This document shows positions 44,752 through 53,712 of a stretch of 64,000 nt of DNA, piece after piece (position 1 is the stretch's first letter; the number at the start of each line of letters is the position of its first letter). A program made the translations under genes and the position numbers. The notes under the pieces were generated by a model, which worked only from the letters and a program-made list of their open reading frames with translations, made no database searches and was not told the DNA's origin. Source of the stretch: Casp-alpha2 sp036337015 (GTDB lineage: Bacteria; Pseudomonadota; Alphaproteobacteria; Rhodospirillales; Casp-alpha2); NCBI GenBank assembly GCA_036337015.1, contig JAYZEZ010000002.1:62001-126000 (forward strand), written 5' to 3'.

Positions 44752-45643
44752 CGATCGATTTAATTTTAGCTAGGCGCTTCCATGCTTGAACATGCTTTTT
44801 ACCCATCAAAGTACCCTTAGCATCACAACTATTACATGGCGCATCACAGCGATTGCCATCAGCTAGATTTGAGCGAGTGAAATTAAGTCTTTCAGAAGTC
44901 CAAATATCTTGAAAGTTTTGAGTCTTAATATTACCAAGCACGTTAAGTTTGTTCCAGTCGTGCGGACATAGTAATGCGTCTCCTAAATAATCCACCACCA
45001 TCATATAATGAGGATAGAAACATGGCTGCTGTAAGGCTTTTTCTGGCGTCTCCCTTGAATGTTCTGCATTAGCCATGGCGCTCCCTCGGTTGGTTAAAGT
45101 AATACCAAAGTCATCTTCAGGTGGAAGATATCGGGGACGTATCACGTATTGATCATCACGAAGGCCTGATGAAGCACATAGTTTTTGAAATTCTTTCATT
45201 TCAGCCTCACCATCATATACGCTTATCAAAACAGTATTTAACCCACTTGCAAACAGTCGAAGAAGGCGTTTTTTATTGAGTGGATCTCCATTTGTAATTA
45301 ACTCAATTCTTGCATCTGGCAAATTGTGCCGTGTCGTTGAAATGTGATTAAAAATTTTTTTATCCAACATTGGCTCTCCAAAACCAGAGTAAAGAATTAA
45401 GCCCTTAAAGCCAATCTCGCCTAATTGTTTTGTAAGTTTATCAATCAATTTAGGATCTATAAAAGCATTAACACTGGGATAGTCGGGATCACTATGAGGA
45501 CAAAAAGCACATGCTCGATTACATAATCCGGCTACAGATATTTCAATTAAGGAAGGCAAAGGCACAGCAGCCGTATCTTTAGCCATAGAACTATCAAGTA
45601 TGGATGATTTACGAGGAATATCGGGATCAAAATAGAATGACAA
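44732..45643 (-). CDS. Radical SAM/SPASM domain protein
   Basis: The 303-residue product has the cluster motif C41-NRA-C45-AF-C48, SGFGEP, an ELITNG strand and, near the C-terminus, CPHDW, LGNI and CDAPCNSC, which fit a SPASM-type auxiliary iron-sulfur region. SPASM enzymes act on peptides, aminoglycosides and some sugars. The start is taken as TTG at 45643, five bases after the upstream radical SAM stop; a Met codon 19 residues later has no ribosome site. It overlaps the aminotransferase by 20 bases. No precursor peptide gene is evident nearby, so a small-molecule or sugar substrate is more likely. Confidence 0.8.
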   Translation of the reverse strand: MSFYFDPDIPRKSSILDSSMAKDTAAVPLPSLIEISVAGLCNRACAFCPHSDPDYPSVNAFIDPKLIDKLTKQLGEIGFKGLILYSGFGEPMLDKKIFNHISTTRHNLPDARIELITNGDPLNKKRLLRLFASGLNTVLISVYDGEAEMKEFQKLCASSGLRDDQYVIRPRYLPPEDDFGITLTNRGSAMANAEHSRETPEKALQQPCFYPHYMMVVDYLGDALLCPHDWNKLNVLGNIKTQNFQDIWTSERLNFTRSNLADGNRCDAPCNSCDAKGTLMGKKHVQAWKRLAKIKSIDEQQHN

Positions 45644-45648
45644 TTTAT

Positions 45649-47283
45649 TTAACCATGAAGATCAGTAAAGTCATCAGGATTAGGTTTTTTGCTTTTTGAC
45701 CAATCTTGGACACCGCCAACCAGATCAAAAGAAGTTGCATCCTTTGGGTCAATAGTTGAACGACGATAATTTTTCAAAAAATCCTCATGAATTCTTTTAA
45801 ATGCTTTTTCACCTTCTTTTGAAAATGATTCCGCTACTTCTATTTCAGGCCACCGCTCTTTAGGCATTTTAGCATAAAAACTAAAAACTCTACACATCCC
45901 TTGAATTTCATCTGCCGAAAATTGTGGCATATCCAAAATGCTCCCCTGTGTTGTGCCTAAAGTACAAACACTATTAGCATCTAGATAACCTTCACGAATA
46001 GCTATTTCTCGTAAAGGTGTGCCATGATAGGGAGTAAAAATAAATGCACCAGAGGCTTCAATTTCCTTCGGCAATTGGCGATTGAATTCGATAGTATCAA
46101 AAACCAACTCTCGCGTTTCTCCGGGCATACCAATAATAGAATTTGCAACAGTTGTAAACTTACGCCCTGCAACGGATCTAAATGCATTAAGCATTTTTTC
46201 GTTGCTGACCTTTCTTAAAAGGGTATTTGCCCTATATTCCTCATTACCATGCTCTACGCCGATATTCATACGCAAACAATTCATTTTTTCTAGATGCTCA
46301 CCTCGCCATTCATTAACAGTTTCAGCTCTTGTGTTTTGCCAAAAAGGTATCTGAAAGCTCTGATACATCTCAGAGAACTCTTCTAATTCTCGATCTCCCA
46401 TAGCTAAAAAAGTGTCTACAACAAAATAAATAAATTCCGGGTCTTGAGTTTTAACCATAAAATCAAGCTCTTCAGCGACTCTTTTAACAGACTTTTTACG
46501 ATGGAAACTACCGGCACCTTCATCTTTATAAAGATAGTTATTGGACGGTGAATTACAGTACGTACATTTATATGGACATCCTCGTTGTGTCTCTACACCC
46601 AGTGTTTTATAGATGCGGCCCTGCATAGGGCGATACAAGCTTTGCTCCTCAAAAATAGACCAATCAGGAAAAGGTAAATCGTCCATTTTTATACCCGTTC
46701 CAATGGAGTTCTTTTGAACAGTCCCATCAACCTTAGTCCAAATATTTGGAATCGCTACGGTATCATCACCTTTTGCCAAAGCCTGGCATAGCCTGAGCAA
46801 TGGCAGCTCTCCCTCTCCACGACAAACGTAATCAACATTTGAAGTGGAAATAACAATTTCAGGGGCAAAGGTCGCAAATACCCCACCGACGATGGTTTTG
46901 ATATCTGCATCAACAGAGCTTATTAGAGCCTCTGCCAAACGCCAAGTATTCTCAACAACAGAAAATGCTAAAAGATCAGGCTGATAATCTTCAACCTTAC
47001 GAAGAAAATCATCAACCATGTTAGTTTCTTTAGGCTGGATTCCTCTTTCTTTCCAATCATAAGGTTGAACATTGGAATTAATCATCTTTTCTTTATTAGA
47101 ATCTGAGACAAATTCAGACTGATAAAAGGTGCTATCAAACAAATCAACGTTGAAGCCCTCTTTCTTTAGTATGGCAGACAAATAACCGATAGCCTGCGGA
47201 GCTAAGGCGCTCATCTGAAGATTAGGGTACACGAACAGTACCCTAAAATCTTTTGGATGTTTGAAAAATCTTGGTTTAGCCAC
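45649..47283 (-). CDS. B12-binding domain radical SAM protein
   Basis: The 544-residue protein has an N-terminal Rossmann region (VLFVYPNLQMSALAPQ, LLAFSVVENTW, TIVGGVFATFAPE, CRGEGE) as in cobalamin-binding radical SAM enzymes, then C236-PYK-C240-TY-C243, NIGVEHGNEEYR and SIIGMPGETREL. The start is GTG at 47283 with GAGGAA five bases upstream. It is the first gene of a five-gene operon with SPASM radical SAM, aminotransferase, ABC exporter and isomerase. Such proteins methylate unactivated carbons or perform rearrangements. Substrate unknown. Confidence 0.85.
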   Translation of the reverse strand: MAKPRFFKHPKDFRVLFVYPNLQMSALAPQAIGYLSAILKKEGFNVDLFDSTFYQSEFVSDSNKEKMINSNVQPYDWKERGIQPKETNMVDDFLRKVEDYQPDLLAFSVVENTWRLAEALISSVDADIKTIVGGVFATFAPEIVISTSNVDYVCRGEGELPLLRLCQALAKGDDTVAIPNIWTKVDGTVQKNSIGTGIKMDDLPFPDWSIFEEQSLYRPMQGRIYKTLGVETQRGCPYKCTYCNSPSNNYLYKDEGAGSFHRKKSVKRVAEELDFMVKTQDPEFIYFVVDTFLAMGDRELEEFSEMYQSFQIPFWQNTRAETVNEWRGEHLEKMNCLRMNIGVEHGNEEYRANTLLRKVSNEKMLNAFRSVAGRKFTTVANSIIGMPGETRELVFDTIEFNRQLPKEIEASGAFIFTPYHGTPLREIAIREGYLDANSVCTLGTTQGSILDMPQFSADEIQGMCRVFSFYAKMPKERWPEIEVAESFSKEGEKAFKRIHEDFLKNYRRSTIDPKDATSFDLVGGVQDWSKSKKPNPDDFTDLHG

Positions 47284-47335
47284 TTTTTCCTCTTTAAAGT
47301 ATATCTATGTGGGCTTAAGAACTTTTCAAGTTCTT

Positions 47336-49078
47336 TTAGATAACGTTTTTTTGAATTAATGGGATGGCAGATTCTTTTGCTAACAAGCCAACGTCTTCTC
47401 TTACTTTATCAATAAACACTTTTCCTGAAAGATCTACTAAATCGCTATATTTATCCAATGGATAATGCCATTTGCCTTCTTCAATGGATTTTATCCTGTA
47501 AATTGCCTGCTCTGAAGAAAAAACACAAAGATCTGGAAACTCTCGAAAAATACCGGTCTTCTGGTGAGGCAACAAGTCAATACAAAACGATTTTAAACCA
47601 AACTGTATGGCCTCCTGAACCGTTGAAGACGGATCAGAAAATAAATACTGGACTTGAGAAAATAACTGTGATGGCGGCAAATCAATGAACTCAATATTGG
47701 AAATATCCTTCTTACACGCCGCGACAAATTCTTGGCCACTTTTCGTATGTACAAAAAAAGGCTTTAGCTGAAGTAATATCCTTCGCTCTGAAAATTCCTC
47801 AGCTACGGCACGCACAAGCTTTATACACTCCTCCAGCACAACAAAAAAACCAACACAAAAAAGTATGTTTGGAGGTCGAGGCGCAAAGCGAAGCTTGTAG
47901 TCCTCTCTAGTTGCACCAAAACTTCCTACAGGAATGACCTTCATATCTTTGTCCCAACGTTTTTGCATTTCAGGACAATAAATGCCCCGCCCAAAAACAT
48001 AATAGTGATCAAAATTAATATATCGGAATTCGCCTAAAATTAAACATTCAACGATAGTTCCATGATTAATGCCAAATGACTTTCCACCAACACGATTAAG
48101 TTCATCGCGCCGAAGTGTATGTTCTACATTATAATCATCTCGGCCCCAAAAATATTTAGGGCGATAGCGATTAAAAAATCCGCGTAATACTGCCCGCCTA
48201 AATGGCAGCGCGCCAATATGATAATATAGGCTTGAGGACAATTTATAGAAGTGGCAAAACAATTGAAAAGAATCTCTAAGAATAAAACCTATAGTCTCAA
48301 AGGTTTCCAATAAACCAAAAAGTCCGTCTTTTTGATTACAGGCAGCAAAAGATTCTAGGCCTTCAAATTTATTGGTGTCGGCTTCTGGAAATCTTCGCAC
48401 CAATAATACAGGCCCTCCATCTAACATGTTTTGGTAAATATTTACGTCTCGAATATCTTCGAGGTAATCTGCAGCAAAGAAAAATTTATGCTTTTGAGGC
48501 GTTTTAAAGCGTGTTCGAGACAATACCCAACTAATGGCCGCCACTTGAAAAATAATTGTAATCATAAAATTAACCAAAATCCACGGTGCGCGCATAGCCT
48601 TAATAAAAGGAACAAAGCTTTTTGAGCAATAAACTTCCAGCATTTCCACAGCGTCAGATGCTAGTCCATAAATTAACACAGAATTTTTAGTAACAGCTTT
48701 TTTAATTAACAACACTGACAACCGCTTGTTACTTACATGCTTGCAGACAATAATTTTATATGCCCTAGCATAATTTGAAACTAAGCTTTCCACCTCAGAA
48801 AATCGGTAATGTCGGTCTTGCCAATCTTCTATTTCGGAGTAGATGTCATAAAAATTTACCCGCGTCGGATAGTCCCATTCATTTTTTAATTCTGGACATA
48901 AATCAATAATACAATTTGCTCGTCCAATTTTTACAATCCAATTAGAAATTAATTGCAATCCAGAGCGGGTTGCAGGAATAACAGGATCAATGCCGAGTAT
49001 ATAAGGCTTTCTACCTAAAGTAGCCATTATCAACAAGTGAAAAACTGTAAACTCATTAACGTTAATGATGATTTTCAT
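47336..49078 (-). CDS. Unknown protein, C-terminal GT-B-like region
   Basis: The 580-residue product is not one I recognise by name. One hydrophobic segment lies near residues 165-188. The second half has FGRDDYNVEHTLRRDEL, FGINHGTIVECL, VIPVGSFGATREDY, LQLKPFF and FSDPSSTVQEAIQFGLKSF, an order of blocks like the donor side of GT-B capsule glycosyltransferases and like the proteins at 20027 and 58670. It stands alone between the radical SAM operon and the FkbM gene, with spacers of 52 and 73 bases. A glycosyltransferase role is the best reading, with low certainty. Confidence 0.45.
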   Translation of the reverse strand: MKIIINVNEFTVFHLLIMATLGRKPYILGIDPVIPATRSGLQLISNWIVKIGRANCIIDLCPELKNEWDYPTRVNFYDIYSEIEDWQDRHYRFSEVESLVSNYARAYKIIVCKHVSNKRLSVLLIKKAVTKNSVLIYGLASDAVEMLEVYCSKSFVPFIKAMRAPWILVNFMITIIFQVAAISWVLSRTRFKTPQKHKFFFAADYLEDIRDVNIYQNMLDGGPVLLVRRFPEADTNKFEGLESFAACNQKDGLFGLLETFETIGFILRDSFQLFCHFYKLSSSLYYHIGALPFRRAVLRGFFNRYRPKYFWGRDDYNVEHTLRRDELNRVGGKSFGINHGTIVECLILGEFRYINFDHYYVFGRGIYCPEMQKRWDKDMKVIPVGSFGATREDYKLRFAPRPPNILFCVGFFVVLEECIKLVRAVAEEFSERRILLQLKPFFVHTKSGQEFVAACKKDISNIEFIDLPPSQLFSQVQYLFSDPSSTVQEAIQFGLKSFCIDLLPHQKTGIFREFPDLCVFSSEQAIYRIKSIEEGKWHYPLDKYSDLVDLSGKVFIDKVREDVGLLAKESAIPLIQKNVI

Positions 49079-49151
49079 AATTTAAAAAGAAAAATTTTTT
49101 AGGACTGTCGTGAAGTTATCTAAAACTATTAATCAACGTTTACAGTGACTA

Positions 49152-49997
49152 CTATTGGGTAGGGGGTTTTGTAAAAAAATATTCAATCCTACTAACCTGC
49201 TTCTCTAAAATGAAGCCAGCACTTTCAACTTCTTTAAAGATATTTTTAGACTGCGCTTTGTTAAATGGGGTCATTATTTCAAGAAAGATCGAACGAATGC
49301 GATTGTCATTCAACAAACCTTTCGCTCCCTTTATAACCTTCCCCTGCGTTCCAATAATGTCCATTTTTAACTTAGTCGGAAAAGGCAAGTTAAAAGTTTT
49401 GATTAAACTGTCCATTGAAAAACCAACTGAATGTTGTGTGCTTTGAGTATCTAGTGTTTGCTCATCAGTCAATTGGTCGGTGCCAAAAATCACACCAGAG
49501 CCTCCTGACTTTAATCCACCAGAATGCATGAATAATGTCTTTATTTCTTCACAATCGTTGGCAGCAATGCAAAATGGATAAACAAGGTGGCCAACATTAT
49601 TTTCTCGAATGTTTCTACATAAATTTGCATAATTTTCTGTCGAAGGCTCTATAGAAATTACACGAATTCCCCTTACCGCCGATGCATAAATAGTATAAGC
49701 CCCAATATTTGCACCAATATCTAATAAAACATCATCCGAGTTAAAGCCATCTATCCATTCAATCATATATGGTTCCTTAGTGAGAAGTGTCTCCGCTCTA
49801 TATTGAGCTAACTCTCCACCGCAATAAAACCGCACAATTTTTTTATCGACTGGAATAGTGTATATCATGTCTAAAGTTTCAAGAAGCCGGGTAAAAAACT
49901 TCCAATAAAATTTCTTTGGCATCAAAGCCCGTAATAATTTTTGTAGACTTCTCACAAAAATCGCAAATAATCGGTTTGAAAGCGTTCTCTTAGACAT
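49152..49997 (-). CDS. FkbM family SAM-dependent methyltransferase
   Basis: The 281-residue product has VLLDIGANIGAYTIYAS (FkbM SAM motif), ISIEPSTENYANLCRNI and KMDIIGTQGKVIKGA, where a typical FkbM protein has KIDVEGxE; here Ile-Gly-Thr replaces Val-Glu-Gly. The family O-methylates sugars and polyketides. Start ATG at 49997. The flanking spacers (73 bases each side) hold no clear promoter. The change at the KxDxEG motif may alter the active site, so activity is not assured. Confidence 0.85.
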   Translation of the reverse strand: MSKRTLSNRLFAIFVRSLQKLLRALMPKKFYWKFFTRLLETLDMIYTIPVDKKIVRFYCGGELAQYRAETLLTKEPYMIEWIDGFNSDDVLLDIGANIGAYTIYASAVRGIRVISIEPSTENYANLCRNIRENNVGHLVYPFCIAANDCEEIKTLFMHSGGLKSGGSGVIFGTDQLTDEQTLDTQSTQHSVGFSMDSLIKTFNLPFPTKLKMDIIGTQGKVIKGAKGLLNDNRIRSIFLEIMTPFNKAQSKNIFKEVESAGFILEKQVSRIEYFFTKPPTQ

Positions 49998-50070
49998 TAG
50001 TTATACCCTAAAAATATCTGTATTTCAGAACTTCAATAATAAAAGCAACAAAGGCCTTAAGCCCTAATTT

Positions 50071-52008
50071 TTATACGTCCAATATTACTTTCAAAACATT
50101 CCCTTGCTGGCTTTTTTCCCAAGCCAACTGAAAGTCCTCGAGTGCCATTGGGCAATTAAAATAAGGCTCTAAACGTAGTTCGGACAAAAGTGTAATTGCA
50201 GCTTTAAAATCTTCTGCTGTACTACCTACTGATCCAGTAACGGTTTTGTCATATGCTGCAACCGTCTCAAAGGAGAAAGGACGCTCGCCATAAGGCAGCC
50301 CTAACAGAAGCAATTTGGCATTAGCTGGGCTCTCATTAAGAGCGCGATTAAGAACTCCGGGATCACCTGTAATTTCTACAATAATATTAAATTTATGAAG
50401 TTCGCTGAGATCATCTATCGTATTTATTGTAGTTCCATCAAATAGCATCCGTCGTTTAGGATTCCTGTCAAATGCGGTTACTGAATGACCTTGATAGGCT
50501 AGAACTAAAGCACACATATGACCCAACGGACCTGATCCCAAAACCAAACATTCTTCTGCTTTTTCGGCACCGGAAACAGGACCAAGATTAACACGTCGTA
50601 AGCCTTTAAGAATAACAGCTAGCGGTTCACACAATGTTGCAGCGCGTAGATCCATGTTCAAGGGTAATTTATGTACAAACTTAGCGGGCGCCACGATATA
50701 TTCTGCATAGGCTCCGTTTCGCCGCAACACACCAAGTTCTGACCTCTCAACACAACCTATAAAATTTCCACATAAACATTCGCTACAACTTCCACAACTC
50801 TGAATGCATTCGACTACAACAGGATCATCTTCATTAAGGCCCGTAACATTCTGGCCAACGTTTACAATTCGACCAGAAAATTCGTGACCAGGAATAATAG
50901 GATAACTGCCCATTCCATTCTTGTAATAACCAAGTGTACCATTAAATATTTCTATATCAGTAGCGCAAATAGCCGCGTGGGAAACCCTAATAAGCGCATC
51001 TCCGGGTTTTATTCCTGGAAGTTCAATTTCCTCAAATGCTGCTTGTTTTGGTTTATGTATCACGACGCCCTTAACCCGACGGTCAAAAAAAGTTTTTTCG
51101 CGTGACTCTCTTGTATCAAGCGGATGTTTTTCGATGAGACCTTTTAAGGCACCGTAATTCATATTTATTCTAAAATATATGATTTCTCGAATTCGTTGGC
51201 CAAAAGTTAATCTTTTAGCCACTGGATTTTTTCTATTATTGGCAGCACTGATAAAATCACCAAATAATTTTCCTATTTCTTTTAATAATTCCAGCGGAAT
51301 TGCACTGCGGCCTTTTAGGCCCATCCTTCTATACGCAACAGCTTCACGATAGAAACGATGACGTACCTGACGCCATGTTTCTTCATGTATATGATAAATA
51401 GCAGCATTGGGCTCGTAGATTACTTGGTAGCCTTGTTCCATCCAATACCTGGCCCATGCAATATCTTCAAGACCGGTTAGTGTTTCATCAAATTCCAGTT
51501 GATCCCATAAAACTTTTTTTATAGCGGAATTAGCATTGTTAACAGAAAAATTAGATGGATTCTCTATCTTCGGAATAGCTCCAAATATGCGCCGATAGTC
51601 TTCTGCCTCGCTATATTTAGAACATGCTACACCCCTCTGCTTTCCATAAGACATAGCCGTATTTTTGTCTCGAAGGGGAGTGATTAGCTTTTCCAACCAG
51701 CACCGATCTACCGGAATCACATGTGCGGAAACTATTACGACAAATTGTCCCTTAGCTACTTCAATGCCTCGATTAAGTGAATAACCAAAAGTGAAATCAT
51801 GGCTATTGATGCGAACCAGCCTATCAGCACGCACCTCTGCAATTTCACGACTTCGATCGAAGGATCCAGAATCAACAACAATGACTTCAAAATCACGATA
51901 AGTTTGGTTATCAAATCCATCGAAAAGATTGCCAAGGTGTTTTTCTTCGTTAAATGTCCGAACTATAATTGATGTTTCAACGGTCATTGATTGTACGTTA
52001 CGCTTCAT
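50071..52008 (-). CDS. Fusion protein: GT2 glycosyltransferase and zinc-dependent alcohol dehydrogenase
   Basis: The 645-residue protein joins two enzymes in one frame. Residues 10-290 are a GT2 domain with SIIVRTFNEEKHL, VVDSGSFDRS and LTGLEDIAWARYW. Residues about 310-645 are a medium-chain alcohol dehydrogenase: AICATD with Cys348, GHEFSG with His375-Glu376, the structural zinc set C405-x2-C408-x2-C411-x7-C419, and LGSGPLGHMCAL for NAD(P). A 20-residue linker with charged residues joins them. Start ATG at 52008 overlaps the hydroxyacid dehydrogenase stop as ATGA. The fusion suggests that the sugar made or oxidised by one half is used by the other. Confidence 0.88.
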   Translation of the reverse strand: MKRNVQSMTVETSIIVRTFNEEKHLGNLFDGFDNQTYRDFEVIVVDSGSFDRSREIAEVRADRLVRINSHDFTFGYSLNRGIEVAKGQFVVIVSAHVIPVDRCWLEKLITPLRDKNTAMSYGKQRGVACSKYSEAEDYRRIFGAIPKIENPSNFSVNNANSAIKKVLWDQLEFDETLTGLEDIAWARYWMEQGYQVIYEPNAAIYHIHEETWRQVRHRFYREAVAYRRMGLKGRSAIPLELLKEIGKLFGDFISAANNRKNPVAKRLTFGQRIREIIYFRINMNYGALKGLIEKHPLDTRESREKTFFDRRVKGVVIHKPKQAAFEEIELPGIKPGDALIRVSHAAICATDIEIFNGTLGYYKNGMGSYPIIPGHEFSGRIVNVGQNVTGLNEDDPVVVECIQSCGSCSECLCGNFIGCVERSELGVLRRNGAYAEYIVAPAKFVHKLPLNMDLRAATLCEPLAVILKGLRRVNLGPVSGAEKAEECLVLGSGPLGHMCALVLAYQGHSVTAFDRNPKRRMLFDGTTINTIDDLSELHKFNIIVEITGDPGVLNRALNESPANAKLLLLGLPYGERPFSFETVAAYDKTVTGSVGSTAEDFKAAITLLSELRLEPYFNCPMALEDFQLAWEKSQQGNVLKVILDV

Positions 52009-52946
52009 AAAGTAGCTTTCAAGGCTGCCAACAACTGCTCAACTGTGTTCCAATGTACAGCCTCCCAGGCCCTCGGACTTGCATTGCAATTATGTGGGGC
52101 TAACATAACATTATCCATGCCTGTTAAAGGACTGTCTTTTGGGAGAGGCTCCTGCTCAAAAACATCTAATGCTGCGCCCGCTATATCACCTTCTTGCAAT
52201 GCTGTAATAAGAGCTAGTTCATCTACAACTGGGCCGCGAGCTAAGTTCAGAAGTACTGCAGAATTCTTCATTGTTCTAAATTCTTCTGAACTAATTAAAT
52301 GATGTGATGTTGGATTAAGATCACAGTGCAAAGTGACAAAGTCTGAGTGCTCCAGCAACTCACCAAGCGATACCATTTCTACTCCAAGCGTCTGTATCAA
52401 GTTATCGTCTAAAAATCGTATGTCGTTACCCAATAACTTAGGGCCAAATCCAGCAGCTCGTCGCAAAACAGCACTGCCACAATCCCCAACACCAATAATT
52501 CCAATAGTGCATTCGTTAAGCGCAAAACCAGGGATTTTTTCCCATATCCCCTTCTTCATTTGACTATCCATCCAAGGTCCGCGGCGAGCAAAACTAAGAA
52601 TATAGCTCATAACTGAATCCGCTACTGGTTCAGAAAATGCGTTTGGGGTACGACAAATAGTAATCCCGCGCTTTTCTGCTCCTTCTTTATTAAGAGAATC
52701 GATGCCGGTCCCCCATTTCGCTAGGACTTTAAGCTTTGGCGCCGCATCAAGGACCTTGTCCGTAAATCTATCATCTCCGCAAATAACACCATCAATATTT
52801 CCAATCAGTGGCAATAAATCATTTTCCTCCATACGCTCTTCAACTTCAGCAACGATGATTTCAATATTGTTTTGTTGAAAAAAATTTTTAAAATCATCCA
52901 GCACTGGCAAAATATAGGGGGCGGTAACAAGGACTTTCCATGTCAT
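52005..52946 (-). CDS. D-isomer-specific 2-hydroxyacid dehydrogenase
   Basis: The 313-residue product has IGIIGVGDCGSAVL as NAD site, LNLARGPVVDEL, and LAPHNCNASPRAWE, where Asn-Cys-Asn follows the catalytic His in place of the usual GG. It belongs to the SerA-like family without ACT domain. It lies 16 bases after the KdsB-like gene and overlaps the GT2-ADH fusion by four bases. The pairing with a KdsB-like enzyme repeats the one at 9985-13350, but the sequences are clearly different, so this is not a recent copy. Its substrate is probably an acid made in this locus. Confidence 0.85.
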   Translation of the reverse strand: MTWKVLVTAPYILPVLDDFKNFFQQNNIEIIVAEVEERMEENDLLPLIGNIDGVICGDDRFTDKVLDAAPKLKVLAKWGTGIDSLNKEGAEKRGITICRTPNAFSEPVADSVMSYILSFARRGPWMDSQMKKGIWEKIPGFALNECTIGIIGVGDCGSAVLRRAAGFGPKLLGNDIRFLDDNLIQTLGVEMVSLGELLEHSDFVTLHCDLNPTSHHLISSEEFRTMKNSAVLLNLARGPVVDELALITALQEGDIAGAALDVFEQEPLPKDSPLTGMDNVMLAPHNCNASPRAWEAVHWNTVEQLLAALKATL

Positions 52947-52962
52947 AATTTATAAAATTCCA

Positions 52963-53712
52963 TTAGTATGTTGCAGTCAGCAAATCTTTGCGCATAAGAA
53001 CTTCGACCCGAGCCAAATCCTCCGGAGTGTCAACAGCTTGAGTTTCAAATTTTGTTGGCACCATACGTACTGGAATGCCATTTTCTAAAAATCTCATCAT
53101 ATCAATTGATTCAGCAATTTCTAAAGGTGTCTGGTCTAACGAAGAAAACTTTAACAAAGCATCTCGTCTGAACGGTATAATGCATACCTGTTTCATTGCT
53201 ATAATTTTAGATACATCACCGTTTGGACTATTTGGAATGGTTTGACGTGACATATAAAGTGCGTCACCTTTAATATCGGTCACAACCTTTATAGTACTAG
53301 GGCTTGTAAATTCAACTTGATTGTCAATACGTTTTGTTAAGTTGACGCAAGGAATTTCAGGTTCAATTTCAAAAGGCATCAAAGCCTCGGCGATCATAAG
53401 TGGATTCAACATGGGCTCATCGCCTTGAACCATAACAACTACATCAACATCTAAACTAGAAACAGCTTCAGCTGTGCGATCACTGGCTCGTTCATGAGCA
53501 TCAGAAGTCATTATAGCTTTACCGCCAAAGGATTCGGTTGCGTCAATGACTTCTTGGTCACACGTTGCAATATAAACACTATCTAGAGCTTTACACATAG
53601 CTGTCCTTTTATAAACATGCTCGATCATCGGCTTGTTCAGGATCTTAGCTAGTGGCTTTCCCGGAAACCGAGATGACCCCATGCGGGCGGGAATTATAGC
53701 CGTAGTTTTCAA
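52963..53712 (-). CDS. KdsB-like cytidylyltransferase
   Basis: The product of 249 residues begins KTTAIIPARMGSSRFPGKPL and has NKPMIEHVYKR and MVQGDEPMLNPLMI, the KdsB signature set, with length equal to normal KdsB. It activates an ulosonic-type acid with CTP. The start is TTG at 53712, which gives a TTGA overlap with galE and a GGGA ribosome site six bases upstream; the longer frame begins with TTG at 53724. It lies between galE and the hydroxyacid dehydrogenase. It is about equally close to the copy at 12565 and to housekeeping KdsB by eye, so its exact acid is open. Confidence 0.82.
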   Translation of the reverse strand: MKTTAIIPARMGSSRFPGKPLAKILNKPMIEHVYKRTAMCKALDSVYIATCDQEVIDATESFGGKAIMTSDAHERASDRTAEAVSSLDVDVVVMVQGDEPMLNPLMIAEALMPFEIEPEIPCVNLTKRIDNQVEFTSPSTIKVVTDIKGDALYMSRQTIPNSPNGDVSKIIAMKQVCIIPFRRDALLKFSSLDQTPLEIAESIDMMRFLENGIPVRMVPTKFETQAVDTPEDLARVEVLMRKDLLTATY

